From: Hyphomicrobiales bacterium
GTDB taxonomy: Bacteria; Pseudomonadota; Alphaproteobacteria; Rhizobiales; Rhizobiaceae
Direction: 5' to 3'
NCBI GenBank assembly: GCA_900467745.1
Contig: UBQW01000012.1
Span: 1 to 59,968, forward strand
DNA: 59,968 nt
Of this stretch, positions 33,918-41,055 are shown piece after piece (within the stretch, counting starts at the first letter, position 1; every line of letters starts with the position of its first letter). A program made the position numbers and the translations under genes. The notes under the pieces were generated by a model, which saw only the letters and a program-made list of their open reading frames with translations, ran no database searches and was not told the origin of the DNA.

Positions 33918-34139
33918 TTGACCAAGACCGACTGGCCAAAAGAGCCGCTCACGACCGCCGACCTGCAGATGTTGCACGGCGTTCTCGTCGATTGGTGTCG
34001 CAACAATGACTGCGATCCTTCCAGCGATCGCGGACGGCTCGCCGCCAAAGCGCTGGTGGGGTGGCATGAGTTCGGTATCCACGATGCGGCCGAGCTTGCC
34101 CAACTCATGCGTGATGAGGTTGCAACCGGGAAATCCTGA
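33918..34139 (+). CDS. Small hypothetical protein
   Basis: A 73-residue cytosolic protein starting with TTG at 33918, seven bases after GGGGA. Sequence: MTKTDWPKEPLTTADLQMLH, then VDWCRNNDCDPSSDRGRLAA and AELAQLMRDEVATGKS. Helical with a central Cys-rich turn (CRNNDC). I do not recognise it, but the composition and ribosome site look real. Similar small proteins are found in rhizobia near stress genes. Confidence 0.55.
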   Translation: MTKTDWPKEPLTTADLQMLHGVLVDWCRNNDCDPSSDRGRLAAKALVGWHEFGIHDAAELAQLMRDEVATGKS

Positions 34140-34317
34140 AATTCTCATGCGGCGTCTGTCCAAGACCCCTTGTGACGCTTTTCGCCGTTCTGATCTTATG
34201 GTTGCAGTAGCGCTTTCTTCACCACGTGTGGATCGAATCGTGTTCGGTACGGTGCATGTTAAGTTTCTTGTCATGTCGGCTCGCTAAGACCCTCCGAATG
34301 CAAAGCAGAGAGTTGAG

Positions 34318-34542
34318 ATGACCCGTTACGAAGTCGAGATGTCAGACGACCAATGGGTGGTGATTGATCGCATCACAGGATTAGCTCTCCGTAGTGCTTC
34401 CGGTGAGCGATGCACTCGGCTAGAAGCTCAGGCTCTAGCCGATTTTCGCAATGGCATTGGAAGCTCCACAGAGGAGCGTGTCCGCACGCGCCTTCAATCC
34501 ATACGACTTGCGTGGAAAGCTATGCTGGGCGGGCGTCGCTAG
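34318..34542 (+). CDS. Small hypothetical protein
   Basis: A 74-residue protein with an AGAGAGTTGAG leader before the ATG. It begins MTRYEVEMSDDQWVVIDRIT, a strand-rich start, followed by a helix (CTRLEAQALADFRNGIG) and a basic C-terminus (RVRTRLQSIRLAWKAMLGG). Family unknown. A strong hairpin at 34577-34608 follows 34 bases after its stop. Confidence 0.55.
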   Translation: MTRYEVEMSDDQWVVIDRITGLALRSASGERCTRLEAQALADFRNGIGSSTEERVRTRLQSIRLAWKAMLGGRR

Positions 34543-34576
34543 TGCCCAAAACCCATCATGCCTGCCGATAAAACGA

Positions 34577-34608
34577 GAAAGACCCGCTCATCGCTGAGCG
34601 AGCCTTTC
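34577..34608. terminator. Bidirectional terminator hairpin
   Basis: GAAAGACCCGCTCA, a TCGC loop and TGAGCGAGCCTTTC pair over 14 positions (two G-T pairs). It serves the forward gene ending at 34542; on the reverse strand it is followed by TCGTTTT after the A-rich side and could also stop transcripts from 34752. Confidence 0.75.
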
Positions 34609-34751
34609 ACCTCCGTCCGAACGCGTGGTCACTCATCGGACGTGCGGCCCTCGTAGCCGCTCGCAATCACTAGCAGAACCCGCTTTCCACAACATTAACG
34701 GGCTTAAGCGTAAGACCAGGCAAATCTGGCGGTACGTTACCCTCAATACGC

Positions 34752-34985
34752 CTAGTGAATGGCAATTGACGTCGGTGCGTTGCAATGGATGGCTAAGCGC
34801 CCGACGAAGGCTTCGATAAGTGCAGACGTGATCGCTTGCACCGTCACTATCCCACGATTGTACAAATCGATCCCGGCCGCACCGAGAATTTCGGTCGCAC
34901 TGTCGTCCGGTGTCACGTTGTAGTACTCGAACCAGTTCCTGACAGCTTCCGAGACCAGCGACACAGCAGGTTCGCTATCCACCAT
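34752..34985 (-). CDS. Small hypothetical protein, second gene of a stress operon
   Basis: A 77-residue protein with GAGGGATC before the ATG at 34983-34985. It reads MVDSEPAVSLVSEAVRNWFE, then DDSATEILGAAGIDLYNRG and ALIEAFVGRLAIHCN: helical, no membrane span, no known domain. It starts 13 bases after the stop of the XRE-type gene at 34999, so both are driven by the GGAAC promoter at 35250. Function unknown; a partner of the regulator is possible. Confidence 0.6.
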   Translation of the reverse strand: MVDSEPAVSLVSEAVRNWFEYYNVTPDDSATEILGAAGIDLYNRGIVTVQAITSALIEAFVGRLAIHCNAPTSIAIH

Positions 34986-34998
34986 GACGCGCGATCCC

Positions 34999-35223
34999 TC
35001 AGCGTGGGAGTGAAGGCGAACGAGGAAGTCCCACCGCAGCCGCGACGCGCGCCAGTTTGCGATAATCCATGTCCTGTTCTGCCTCAAGCGCGTCGATTTC
35101 GTCGACGGTGAGACCACAGGTTTCGGCCACATCTTCCACCGAGTAGCCACGCGCAGCGCGAGCCTGTCTGAGGTTTGCTGCCACCCCTGCCCCCAACCAT
35201 TCAGAGCTAATGATCGCGTTCAT
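34999..35223 (-). CDS. Small XRE-type helix-turn-helix protein
   Basis: A 74-residue protein; GGAGGACAAC before the ATG at 35221-35223 fixes the start. The domain fills the protein: ANLRQARAARGYSVEDVAET, CGLTVDEIDALEAEQ and MDYRKLARVAAAVGL, a complete five-helix XRE fold without a ligand or multimerisation domain. A full-consensus EcfG promoter lies 27 bases upstream, so this regulator should be made under general stress. It may control itself through the inverted repeat at 35297-35323. Confidence 0.75.
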   Translation of the reverse strand: MNAIISSEWLGAGVAANLRQARAARGYSVEDVAETCGLTVDEIDALEAEQDMDYRKLARVAAAVGLPRSPSLPR

Positions 35224-35249
35224 GTTGTCCTCCGTGAGTTTGACGCGAG

Positions 35250-35274
35250 AACGCCGGAATCGGCAACGAGTTCC
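35250..35274 (-). promoter_or_regulatory. EcfG/RpoE2-type stress promoter, full consensus
   Basis: Reverse strand: GGAAC, 16 bases, CGTT, 27 bases upstream of the XRE-type gene. Both elements and the spacing match exactly. Confidence 0.75.
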
Positions 35275-35296
35275 GTCCATTCAGACCCGGCATAAA

Positions 35297-35337
35297 CGAT
35301 TCGCTTTGATTGGGAACGAATCGCCTCCGTAACTATT
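35297..35337 (+). promoter_or_regulatory. Inverted repeat overlapping a GGAAC promoter
   Basis: CGATTCG (35297-35303) and CGAATCG (35317-35323) form an inverted repeat; a related GATTCGCG follows at 35338. The right arm overlaps a forward GGAAC-N16-TATT element (35313-35337) that points to the gene at 35423. An operator for the XRE-type protein encoded on the other side is plausible. Confidence 0.45.
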
Positions 35338-35422
35338 GATTCGCGACTCTATAGCGTTGACGCAGAGATCAAGGGCCGGAAGGCCGAATAGCCGGGAACG
35401 CGGCATCTGCATGGAGAAAACT

Positions 35423-35614
35423 ATGGAACGCGACGAAAACTTCTCGGATCGAACTTCATCGAAAGAACGGAAATCTATCCCACAGGCTGATCAGAGCTCG
35501 CGGGGAGCCGAACCGAGCACATCGGTGGAGGATGCTGATGCTACCCAAGTTGCCAAGAACACCAAGGAGGGCATGAAGGATGCGTCCGGCAAGTTGCTTC
35601 GCGGCGAGGTATAG
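35423..35614 (+). CDS. Small hydrophilic disordered protein
   Basis: A 63-residue protein; GGAG six bases before the ATG at 35423 decides the start (an in-frame ATG 12 bases earlier overlaps that site). It is all polar: MERDENFSDRTSSKERKSIP and ADATQVAKNTKEGMKDASGK, with a short C-terminal helix. Composition resembles small hydrophilin-like stress proteins. A partial EcfG-type promoter lies at 35313-35337, and a DUF2934 gene follows 46 bases later, probably in the same transcript. Confidence 0.6.
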   Translation: MERDENFSDRTSSKERKSIPQADQSSRGAEPSTSVEDADATQVAKNTKEGMKDASGKLLRGEV

Positions 35615-35660
35615 ATCGTAGGTATTCGCAGGAACAGATTGAGTTGGAAAGGAGCCAGAC

Positions 35661-35960
35661 TTGGGACAGGATTTGCAAGAACAGATAAGGACACGCGCCT
35701 ACCAAATCTGGCTCGATGAAGGCCAACCAGAAGGGGCTGATCTGCGGCACTGGCTCCAGGCTAGCGACGAGCTTGCCGGTGATGACAATCACGAAACTCT
35801 TCAGGAGCTTTTTGACGAAGATGACCGCGAAGACGAGGTCAAACGGATTCGCGAGCCCCAACCAGCTAAATCACGACCCGCATCACCAGTGCCTGCCGTG
35901 GACATGACGACTGGCCGTGAGCCGGCGCAACGAAAGATCCGGCAGACTGAAGGTCCTTAG
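35661..35960 (+). CDS. DUF2934 domain protein
   Basis: A 99-residue protein starting with TTG seven bases after AAAGGAG. The N-terminal 40 residues are the DUF2934 motif (IRTRAYQIWLDEGQPEGADL then RHWLQA), a short helical unit very common in rhizobial stress loci and of unknown function. An acidic middle (DEDDREDEVKRI) and a Pro/Lys-rich disordered tail follow. Confidence 0.85.
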   Translation: MGQDLQEQIRTRAYQIWLDEGQPEGADLRHWLQASDELAGDDNHETLQELFDEDDREDEVKRIREPQPAKSRPASPVPAVDMTTGREPAQRKIRQTEGP

Positions 35961-36263
35961 ATCAACAGGGTGATCGATGTCGCACTGCTGGCCCGCCAGC
36001 CTGACAGCCGCGATCAGTCGTTGATTATCCTCGACGGAAAATTCCGGCATGAAGCTGAGCGATCGCTTCCCACGGGAGCTTAGCCAACACTTCGTCGCTA
36101 CCGGACCAATCAGCCGGTGACAATATCGGAATTGCTTTCCCGTTTTGAAAAGCTGGAAACGCGTCAATGGGTAGGTGATGGATATGCACCAGTCGGCCCA
36201 TAGCGCGGCGCGGCCTCGACATTCTGTACTTTCATGAAACCGCTGCCTCAGCAGCGAATTCTG
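35961..36263. other. Intergenic region with doubtful reverse frames
   Basis: Reverse open frames at 36025-36222 and 35883-36167 overlap in two frames; the first (AFPAFQNGKAIPILSPADWS) looks partly coding. They could be pieces of a decayed gene, but I cannot name it or support a start. Confidence 0.25.
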
Positions 36264-36288
36264 GGAACTTCTAATCGGCGCACGTATT
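36264..36288 (+). promoter_or_regulatory. EcfG/RpoE2-type promoter candidate
   Basis: Forward strand: GGAAC, 16 bases, TATT, 24 bases before the CBS gene start. The second element is the same TATT as at 35313-35337. Confidence 0.5.
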
Positions 36289-36312
36289 GGTTCATCGAAC
36301 AGGAGAAGTCAA

Positions 36313-36729
36313 ATGCTTGTACGAGACGTCATGACCCACCACGTTGTGATCGCAGCACCCGATGCCAGCATTCTTCAAGTCGCGCAGATGATGTCAGAGA
36401 TTGACTCGGGCGTGATCCCGATCGTGAACGATGAGCTTCTTGGTATCGTGACAGACCGCGATATCGTAGTGCGCGCGGTTGCAGAATTGCTCGACCTGGA
36501 AAGCCCTGTCTCCGACATCATGACGGAAGGGGTCGAAAGCTGCCTTGAGGACGACGACTTGCGCGAGGCCTCAAGAAGAATGGCCGACCTCCAAATGCGC
36601 CGCCTCGTTGTTTTCGATCGGGACGGCAATGTGACCGGGATATTGTCTCTCGGCGACATTGCGGTGCTCAACGAAGAACTGGCAGGTGTTACCTTGGAAG
36701 AGATCTCGGACGACGGCGAGCGCCGGTAA
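36313..36729 (+). CDS. Two-CBS-domain protein
   Basis: A 138-residue protein made of a tandem CBS (Bateman) pair. ACAGGAGAAG precedes the ATG. CBS1: MTHHVVIAAPDASILQVAQM, GVIPIVNDELLGIVTDRDIV; CBS2: IMTEGVESCLEDDDLREASR, MRRLVVFDRDGNVTGILSLG. The T-D-R-D and S-L-G-D motifs are the usual adenosine-nucleotide contacts. Stand-alone CBS pairs bind AMP, ATP or NAD and act as energy or redox sensors on partner proteins; no partner is obvious here. Likely stress-induced through the GGAAC element just upstream. Confidence 0.92.
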   Translation: MLVRDVMTHHVVIAAPDASILQVAQMMSEIDSGVIPIVNDELLGIVTDRDIVVRAVAELLDLESPVSDIMTEGVESCLEDDDLREASRRMADLQMRRLVVFDRDGNVTGILSLGDIAVLNEELAGVTLEEISDDGERR

Positions 36730-37177
36730 GCGAGGTTGCACAAAGCCTTTGTAAGGCGTCCTAGTGCCGGCTCAACGTTTACTGACCGCTTGAATTAGCG
36801 GAGCCTTATTATTCGGTCGCGCCAAATATAAGAGGATTGCGAGATTTTGTCGCCAAACCGAAATTGGGCGATCAGACCCGTTTACGATGTGTGATCAAGT
36901 CGGACTCAGACACGTGATGGTGGCGATTGCGACGTGAGTGAAACACGGACGGCCGAGCCGGGTAAGTGCCGATCGGTCACGCCGTCGTTTTCGCCGCGGA
37001 AGGGCTCGGAAACTGCGGTGAGTTTGCCCTTTCGGACTTCATCAGCATCTGGAAGGGTTTCAAGTTGTGAGCTCTAGTCGTCGCCTCGGTGGCAAAATGT
37101 CGACGCTGTAGGGTTGCGGGCGCAACCATCGAGCGGAGATGTGCACGTTTTAAAACTCGATTACTTCGACCGGCGAA
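36730..37177. other. Intergenic region, no gene seen
   Basis: About 450 bases between the CBS gene and the stop of the HAD gene. A weak hairpin (CCGCT/AGCGG near 36785) could end the CBS transcript. No gene, repeat or RNA that I can support. Confidence 0.35.
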
Positions 37178-37867
37178 TTACGGCAGTAGCAACGCCGCCG
37201 CTTGCGTCACGTTGGAGACCTCTGCATAGGGTAGCCACTCTGGATTCCCGACTTCCCCTCGCCTGTTGACCCAGACACCCCGCAAACCCAGCTCGTGACG
37301 AGCTTTCATATCCCAATACATGCCCATCGCGACATGGACGGTGTCTTCAGGAGTGACATCCATGGCCCGGTAACCAAATTCAAAGAACTCTCGGGATGGC
37401 TTGTAAGATTGCGCTTGTTCCGCAGTAATCACATAATCGAAATGCACACCGATCTTCGAGATCGTGGGGGCAATCAGATCGTCGTCCGAGTTCGTGAAAA
37501 CCGCCAACTTGTATCGCTCGCCAAGTCTCCTCAAAGCTCCTGGAACCTCCGGGTGCGGACCCATGGTTTTCGGTGACTCGACAATACGCTCGATGTCATC
37601 GTCGGTCGGCGAGACGCCGTGGTCTTGAAAGGCAGCTCGGAAACCGATGCGCAGGATATCTTTGTACAGGCGATGCGGCTTTTCTGCTGTTAGCCGACGC
37701 CCATGCGCGGAAAAGCTCTCGAGTAGATCCGAGGCGTCCGTCGTTTCCACTTTTTGCTGTGCGACCAGGGTGACCTCAATCTCGCGAAGTAGCACCTCGT
37801 ACCACCGCACAAGTGTCCCATAGCAATCAAACGTGATGACCTTCGGTTTTGGAGTAAGATCGAACAT
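37178..37867 (-). CDS. Haloacid dehalogenase type II (HAD superfamily)
   Basis: A 229-residue enzyme; ATG at 37865-37867 chosen. Motif I is ITFDCYGTLV (nucleophile Asp14), motif II FTNSDDDLIA, the conserved Lys is in SYKPSREFFEFG, and motif III is HVAMGMYWDMKARHELG. The DCYGT variant and length match 2-haloacid dehalogenase type II, which removes halide from short 2-haloacids through an aspartyl-ester intermediate; many relatives act on other phosphates or haloacids. It stands alone with no transporter beside it. Confidence 0.88.
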   Translation of the reverse strand: MFDLTPKPKVITFDCYGTLVRWYEVLLREIEVTLVAQQKVETTDASDLLESFSAHGRRLTAEKPHRLYKDILRIGFRAAFQDHGVSPTDDDIERIVESPKTMGPHPEVPGALRRLGERYKLAVFTNSDDDLIAPTISKIGVHFDYVITAEQAQSYKPSREFFEFGYRAMDVTPEDTVHVAMGMYWDMKARHELGLRGVWVNRRGEVGNPEWLPYAEVSNVTQAAALLLP

Positions 37868-37955
37868 GGTAGGGTCCAACTGAGTACGGGTGTGGGCTAC
37901 AACGGGATAGACAAGGGAGTTTTCATAAGGACGTCACTATCACGTGAGGCAGCGG

Positions 37956-38246
37956 TCAGTCCGCCCGTATGTGCGAGCCGCGCCTCGCAATTGGCAGAGG
38001 CTCTTGGTCCGAGTGAACGCCGCTTTCGGTCACGTCACCGCCATTCCAAATCCGCGTTGGAATCGCATCATCGAATGCCGCTAACTGCATCATGATTTCT
38101 TTGGCGCGAAGAACGGCGTGGTCACCGTCAATGCCGCCGCGTCCGCCTGCGATTCTGACAGAGACCAGCTCGCTACCTTCGCCCTTGAACTCCACGATTA
38201 CCGTTCCAGCCGAAGAATTGCTGACGTGTGTATCGAGAACCTGCAT
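37956..38246 (-). CDS. Small stress-associated hypothetical protein, copy A'
   Basis: A 96-residue paralogue of the protein at 12496-12792. AGGAGGCAACCCG precedes the ATG at 38244-38246. It shares MQVLDTHV, the strand FKGEGSELVSV, DGDHAVLRAKEIM and the C-terminal GSHIRAD. Differences cluster in the acidic tail (RIWNGGDVTESGVHSDQE). It has its own GGAAC-N16-CATT promoter in the same position, but unlike copy A it is not followed by DUF4112 and the reductase. Function unknown. Confidence 0.75.
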   Translation of the reverse strand: MQVLDTHVSNSSAGTVIVEFKGEGSELVSVRIAGGRGGIDGDHAVLRAKEIMMQLAAFDDAIPTRIWNGGDVTESGVHSDQEPLPIARRGSHIRAD

Positions 38247-38275
38247 CGGGTTGCCTCCTGTTGCTGTCGGAGAAC

Positions 38276-38300
38276 AATGCGAAACGATCGACACGGTTCC
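38276..38300 (-). promoter_or_regulatory. EcfG/RpoE2-type stress promoter candidate
   Basis: Reverse strand: GGAAC, 16 bases, CATT followed by G, 30 bases before the copy A' start. Same elements, spacing and distance as at 12822-12846. Confidence 0.6.
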
Positions 38301-38406
38301 GTAACCGCCCTTTGCCGCCTGCATCATTGGCCAGTGTCATCGGCGGGTTGTCCGCCCGTTGACTGTCTAACGAAAGTTCCCTAAATCCGGCGCCGCTGCG
38401 CCTACT

Positions 38407-38589
38407 CTACAGGGCTGCATAGGGAAGGTTCGGTCTGCGATAAGCCGGACCTCCGCCGCTTTGCTTTATTGCCCACAGAGCGGGCTTGGTGCATCCGAAG
38501 TCGTGCATTCGTCTGATCAGCTCGAGCGCGGTATCACGCGGAACTCTACTCCTGCAGTAATCGAGGGCATTTTTGGTGACATCCAGCAT
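38407..38589 (-). CDS. Small hypothetical protein
   Basis: A 60-residue protein with GGAGGG about ten bases before the ATG. It reads MLDVTKNALDYCRSRVPRDT, then LELIRRMHDFGCTKPALWAI and ends in a Gly/Pro-rich basic tail (GGGPAYRRPNLPY). Two helices with single Cys residues; no known domain. The clean ribosome site is the main support. Confidence 0.5.
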   Translation of the reverse strand: MLDVTKNALDYCRSRVPRDTALELIRRMHDFGCTKPALWAIKQSGGGPAYRRPNLPYAAL

Positions 38590-38651
38590 GATGTTATGCC
38601 CTCCTGTCTCACCGTAGTGGGAGGTCGATAGAAGATACAGCTAGAAAGTGG

Positions 38652-38918
38652 TCATTTGGCGAGCGGGTTGCCGAAGAGGTCGGTCGGGATCGCCGTTTCC
38701 TGCCCAGTCGATGCCGGCTTATCAGTGATCTTTCCGCCGAAAGACCGGGCGCTCCCCGGGCGCCCCGACCACAGTGCGATCTGGATTCGCTCACCGGCCT
38801 TGATGTCACGGTGCGCGACCATGTAACCGCGGTAATCCGGCGCGCTGTCGTGGCCCGCCTTCTCGTTTTCAAAGAGACAAACGTCGCCTGGTTTCGATTT
38901 AAATCGCATCTGGCTCAT
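38652..38918 (-). CDS. Hypothetical protein
   Basis: An 88-residue protein that I do not recognise. It begins MSQMRFKSKPGDVCLFENEK; a second ATG at codon 4 is possible and the ribosome site (CGGA) is weak. Beta-rich middle (YMVAHRDIKAGERIQIALWS) followed by a polar tail (TGQETAIPTDLFGNPLAK). No signal or membrane segment. The strand-rich core with a GERIQIALW run could be an OB-like or single-domain binding protein, but that is speculation. Confidence 0.5.
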   Translation of the reverse strand: MSQMRFKSKPGDVCLFENEKAGHDSAPDYRGYMVAHRDIKAGERIQIALWSGRPGSARSFGGKITDKPASTGQETAIPTDLFGNPLAK

Positions 38919-39100
38919 TCCGATTGTGCTGTATGGGCTACATTGAAGCGCAAGGGCCTTCGAGATACCCGGACCGATAGCCGATATACCCAGAGCGCCG
39001 GCGCAGCCGCAGATGTGGGGGTAATTTCGCCGAAAAACTACCTCATGGGCAGGACAAAAGCAGGCCTACGAGCTGGAGGTCCTTTGCTCGGTAGCTAAGA

Positions 39101-39310
39101 TCAACCTTTCCGCTTGTCTTTTGGCAGTTCGCGCTCCCGCTGCATAGCAGCAACGATCAGAGGCGCTACTGCTATGGCAATCCGACCAAGCGGCACCCTG
39201 CGAATGACGCGAGTTGCTACGGCGCTACCGGCGATGCCGGCAATCAGCTTTCCCCAAGGAAATTTATTCGCCGTCTCCAGATTATCCGTCTTCGTTGTCC
39301 GTTTCGGCAT
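39101..39310 (-). CDS. Small membrane protein
   Basis: A 69-residue protein with AGGA before the ATG. Polar N-terminus (MPKRTTKTDNLETANKFPWG), two short hydrophobic helices (LIAGIAGSAVATRVI and IAIAVAPLIVAAM) separated by a basic turn, and a charged tail (RERELPKDKRKG). Probably inserted as a hairpin in the inner membrane. Function unknown. Small proteins like this are common in rhizobial stress loci. Confidence 0.6.
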   Translation of the reverse strand: MPKRTTKTDNLETANKFPWGKLIAGIAGSAVATRVIRRVPLGRIAIAVAPLIVAAMQRERELPKDKRKG

Positions 39311-39567
39311 GTCTAATTCCTAAATCCGTCGCGGGCTCCTGAAACTTTGTCCGCGAGCATTGTTGGATCTCGATCGCCTTGTCGCTCTAAGCTGTCAAAC
39401 TCGCGGCTGCCAAGAGACACTTAGGACTGGTGCAACCGACCGAGCTGGCTCCCAGCCTAAACGGGTTGGCAAGAAAAAAGGTTCAAATGAAGAAAGGCAA
39501 TCTGAGAAACCCTCATTTGACACCCCTGCTCAGTGATCAATGCAGCATCGCCTCAACGCTGAAGGGC

Positions 39568-39933
39568 TTAGCCCACCGCGGTTCTATCGCGCGAGGCATT
39601 TGTATGACGCAGGAGAACAAGCGTCTCAGCATAAATCTCCCGCCGGCGTTCCTCTCTCATCGAATAGAGTCGTTTGCGTTCGTTCGGGGAAACTCGACTG
39701 CTTGGGCCTTGCGGCTTAATGTCCTCGGCCTCGACCAGGTCGATCAGAAGGTTTCGCATAACGCGGTTGAGCTCGCGGAGGTCACGCAACTCTGACATCA
39801 CTGACGAGGCCGCAAGCCTCCTTGCGATAGCTTCGTCAATGGACTTTTCCGCAAGCCTGGTCTTTACAGCGAAGTACCGAGCGATGGCGATCACGCAGAT
39901 CGAGGCGACTGCGACCAATACGACGACAATCAT
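39568..39933 (-). CDS. Membrane-anchored helical protein
   Basis: A 121-residue protein; TAGGAGC precedes the ATG. One N-terminal membrane span (MIVVVLVAVASICVIAIARY) is followed by a long cytosolic helical region (KSIDEAIARRLAASSVMSEL, RELNRVMRNLLIDLVEAED) and a basic C-terminus (RREIYAETLVLLRHTNASRD). It looks like an anchored coiled coil, perhaps a scaffold. No family recognised. Confidence 0.6.
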   Translation of the reverse strand: MIVVVLVAVASICVIAIARYFAVKTRLAEKSIDEAIARRLAASSVMSELRDLRELNRVMRNLLIDLVEAEDIKPQGPSSRVSPNERKRLYSMREERRREIYAETLVLLRHTNASRDRTAVG

Positions 39934-40028
39934 TGAAACTGCTCCTAAGACCAGCTGTAGATCGTCATCCCTTCGCTATTATTCAATATCCCACGGAAAA
40001 CTTGGAAGCACAAAACGTTGCCCGTAAG

Positions 40029-40054
40029 AAAAAAAGCCGCCCTGCAACAGGGCG
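40029..40054 (-). terminator. Rho-independent terminator of the cold-shock gene
   Basis: On the reverse strand CGCCCTG, a TTG loop and CAGGGCG, then GC and seven T. Perfect 7-bp stem, 58 bases after the cold-shock protein stop. Confidence 0.88.
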
Positions 40055-40111
40055 ACCCTCCTGAACTGACAGTTTTCGCTGCTTGATTTGGTCGAGCAGC
40101 TTGCACTGGCT

Positions 40112-40315
40112 TTAGAGAACCGAAACGTTCTCTGCCTTGGACTTTCCGGTCTTGCGGTCCTGACCAACTTCGAAGCTGACCTTGTCGCCCTCTCGGAGCG
40201 AACCGCCATGGGCCAAAGCAGATACATGGACGAATACGTCTTGTCCGCCATTCTCCGGCGTGATGAAGCCGAATCCCTTGTCATCGTTGAAAAACTTCAC
40301 AGTGCCGGTAGCCAT
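40112..40315 (-). CDS. cspA: CspA-family cold-shock protein
   Basis: A 67-residue single cold-shock domain of normal length. It starts [23 protein letters not shown]1 is KGFGFI and RNP2 is VFVHVSAL, the surface that binds single-stranded RNA and DNA. The end [13 protein letters not shown] completes the beta-barrel. It probably acts as an RNA chaperone. A strong terminator follows. The 290-base upstream region (40316-40605) is long enough for a regulatory 5' leader, as in other cold-shock genes, but I see no clear conserved cold-box. Confidence 0.95.
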   Translation of the reverse strand: MATGTVKFFNDDKGFGFITPENGGQDVFVHVSALAHGGSLREGDKVSFEVGQDRKTGKSKAENVSVL

Positions 40316-40605
40316 TTAATTCCGTTACCTCGTAATTCGGTGTAGATGCGCGAGTAATCTATCGCTCGAGGCCGGCCGGTTCAACCTCACGCGCGATTTG
40401 TTTTTGGGCGTATAGTAACGCGATCACCGACCTTGTTGCCAAACAGAACGCGCCAAGCCAGCGTGGCCGGTCAGCACCTGGTGACGAATACTGACTTCAG
40501 GTCCACGAAAATCAGCTACATCGTCGTCGCTTTGAACGGGATTGTCCAACTCGTCGAACCAATCGCTGCCTCTGTCGTTAAGCTCAAAACCCAGGAGTGC
40601 GACAC

Positions 40606-41040
40606 GTGTTTCAACAGCAACCGCTTGGTCACCACCAGTCCCCGGCCAGCAACGAAACTTTGGCCCTGCACGCCGCAAACGAGGCAGTCAGCGGTTTCGT
40701 CTGCTTCGTGCGCGACAACAATGTCGGAAACGATCTCGTCGATGAGATTGAGCTACCCATTCCCAAGTCTGTTCTCATCGAAGCTTTCAAACTTGTAATC
40801 GTTGCCGAAGAGCGACCGGAGATCCGTGCACTTCTTCTCAAAGCCGGACTCACGTTGTGTCAGTACCACGTCGGGCTGGGCGAGCGCATCAAGGTCAGGC
40901 CGATCACTTCGCCGAAGCGCGAGAAAGCAGAAGACACCTGGCTTGCAATCAAATTCAAGAGGACGCTGCTCTATACAGCGGTAGAGCGAACGCGGCTGAC
41001 AAAAGTTTATCAAGACGCGCTCAAACTCTCCTTGCATTGA
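40606..41040 (+). CDS. Hypothetical stress-associated protein, copy B'
   Basis: A 144-residue paralogue of the protein at 13155-13589. I chose the GTG at 40606 because AGGAG lies eight bases upstream and this start aligns residue by residue with copy B. Shared segments: FVRDNNVGNDLVDEIELP, PEIRALLLKAGLTL, QYHVGLGERIKVRP. The C-terminus diverges more (RTRLTKVYQDALKLSLH versus RMRLTEIYQEALKRGRH). Cytosolic, helical, function unknown. Confidence 0.72.
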   Translation: MFQQQPLGHHQSPASNETLALHAANEAVSGFVCFVRDNNVGNDLVDEIELPIPKSVLIEAFKLVIVAEERPEIRALLLKAGLTLCQYHVGLGERIKVRPITSPKREKAEDTWLAIKFKRTLLYTAVERTRLTKVYQDALKLSLH

Positions 41041-41055
41041 TAATGCGAGCAGAAA

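Noticed and set aside
36025..36222. Reverse open frame of 65 codons with partly coding-like sequence
   Set aside because: No start signal or family; overlaps another frame. Possibly a decayed gene, not enough to call.
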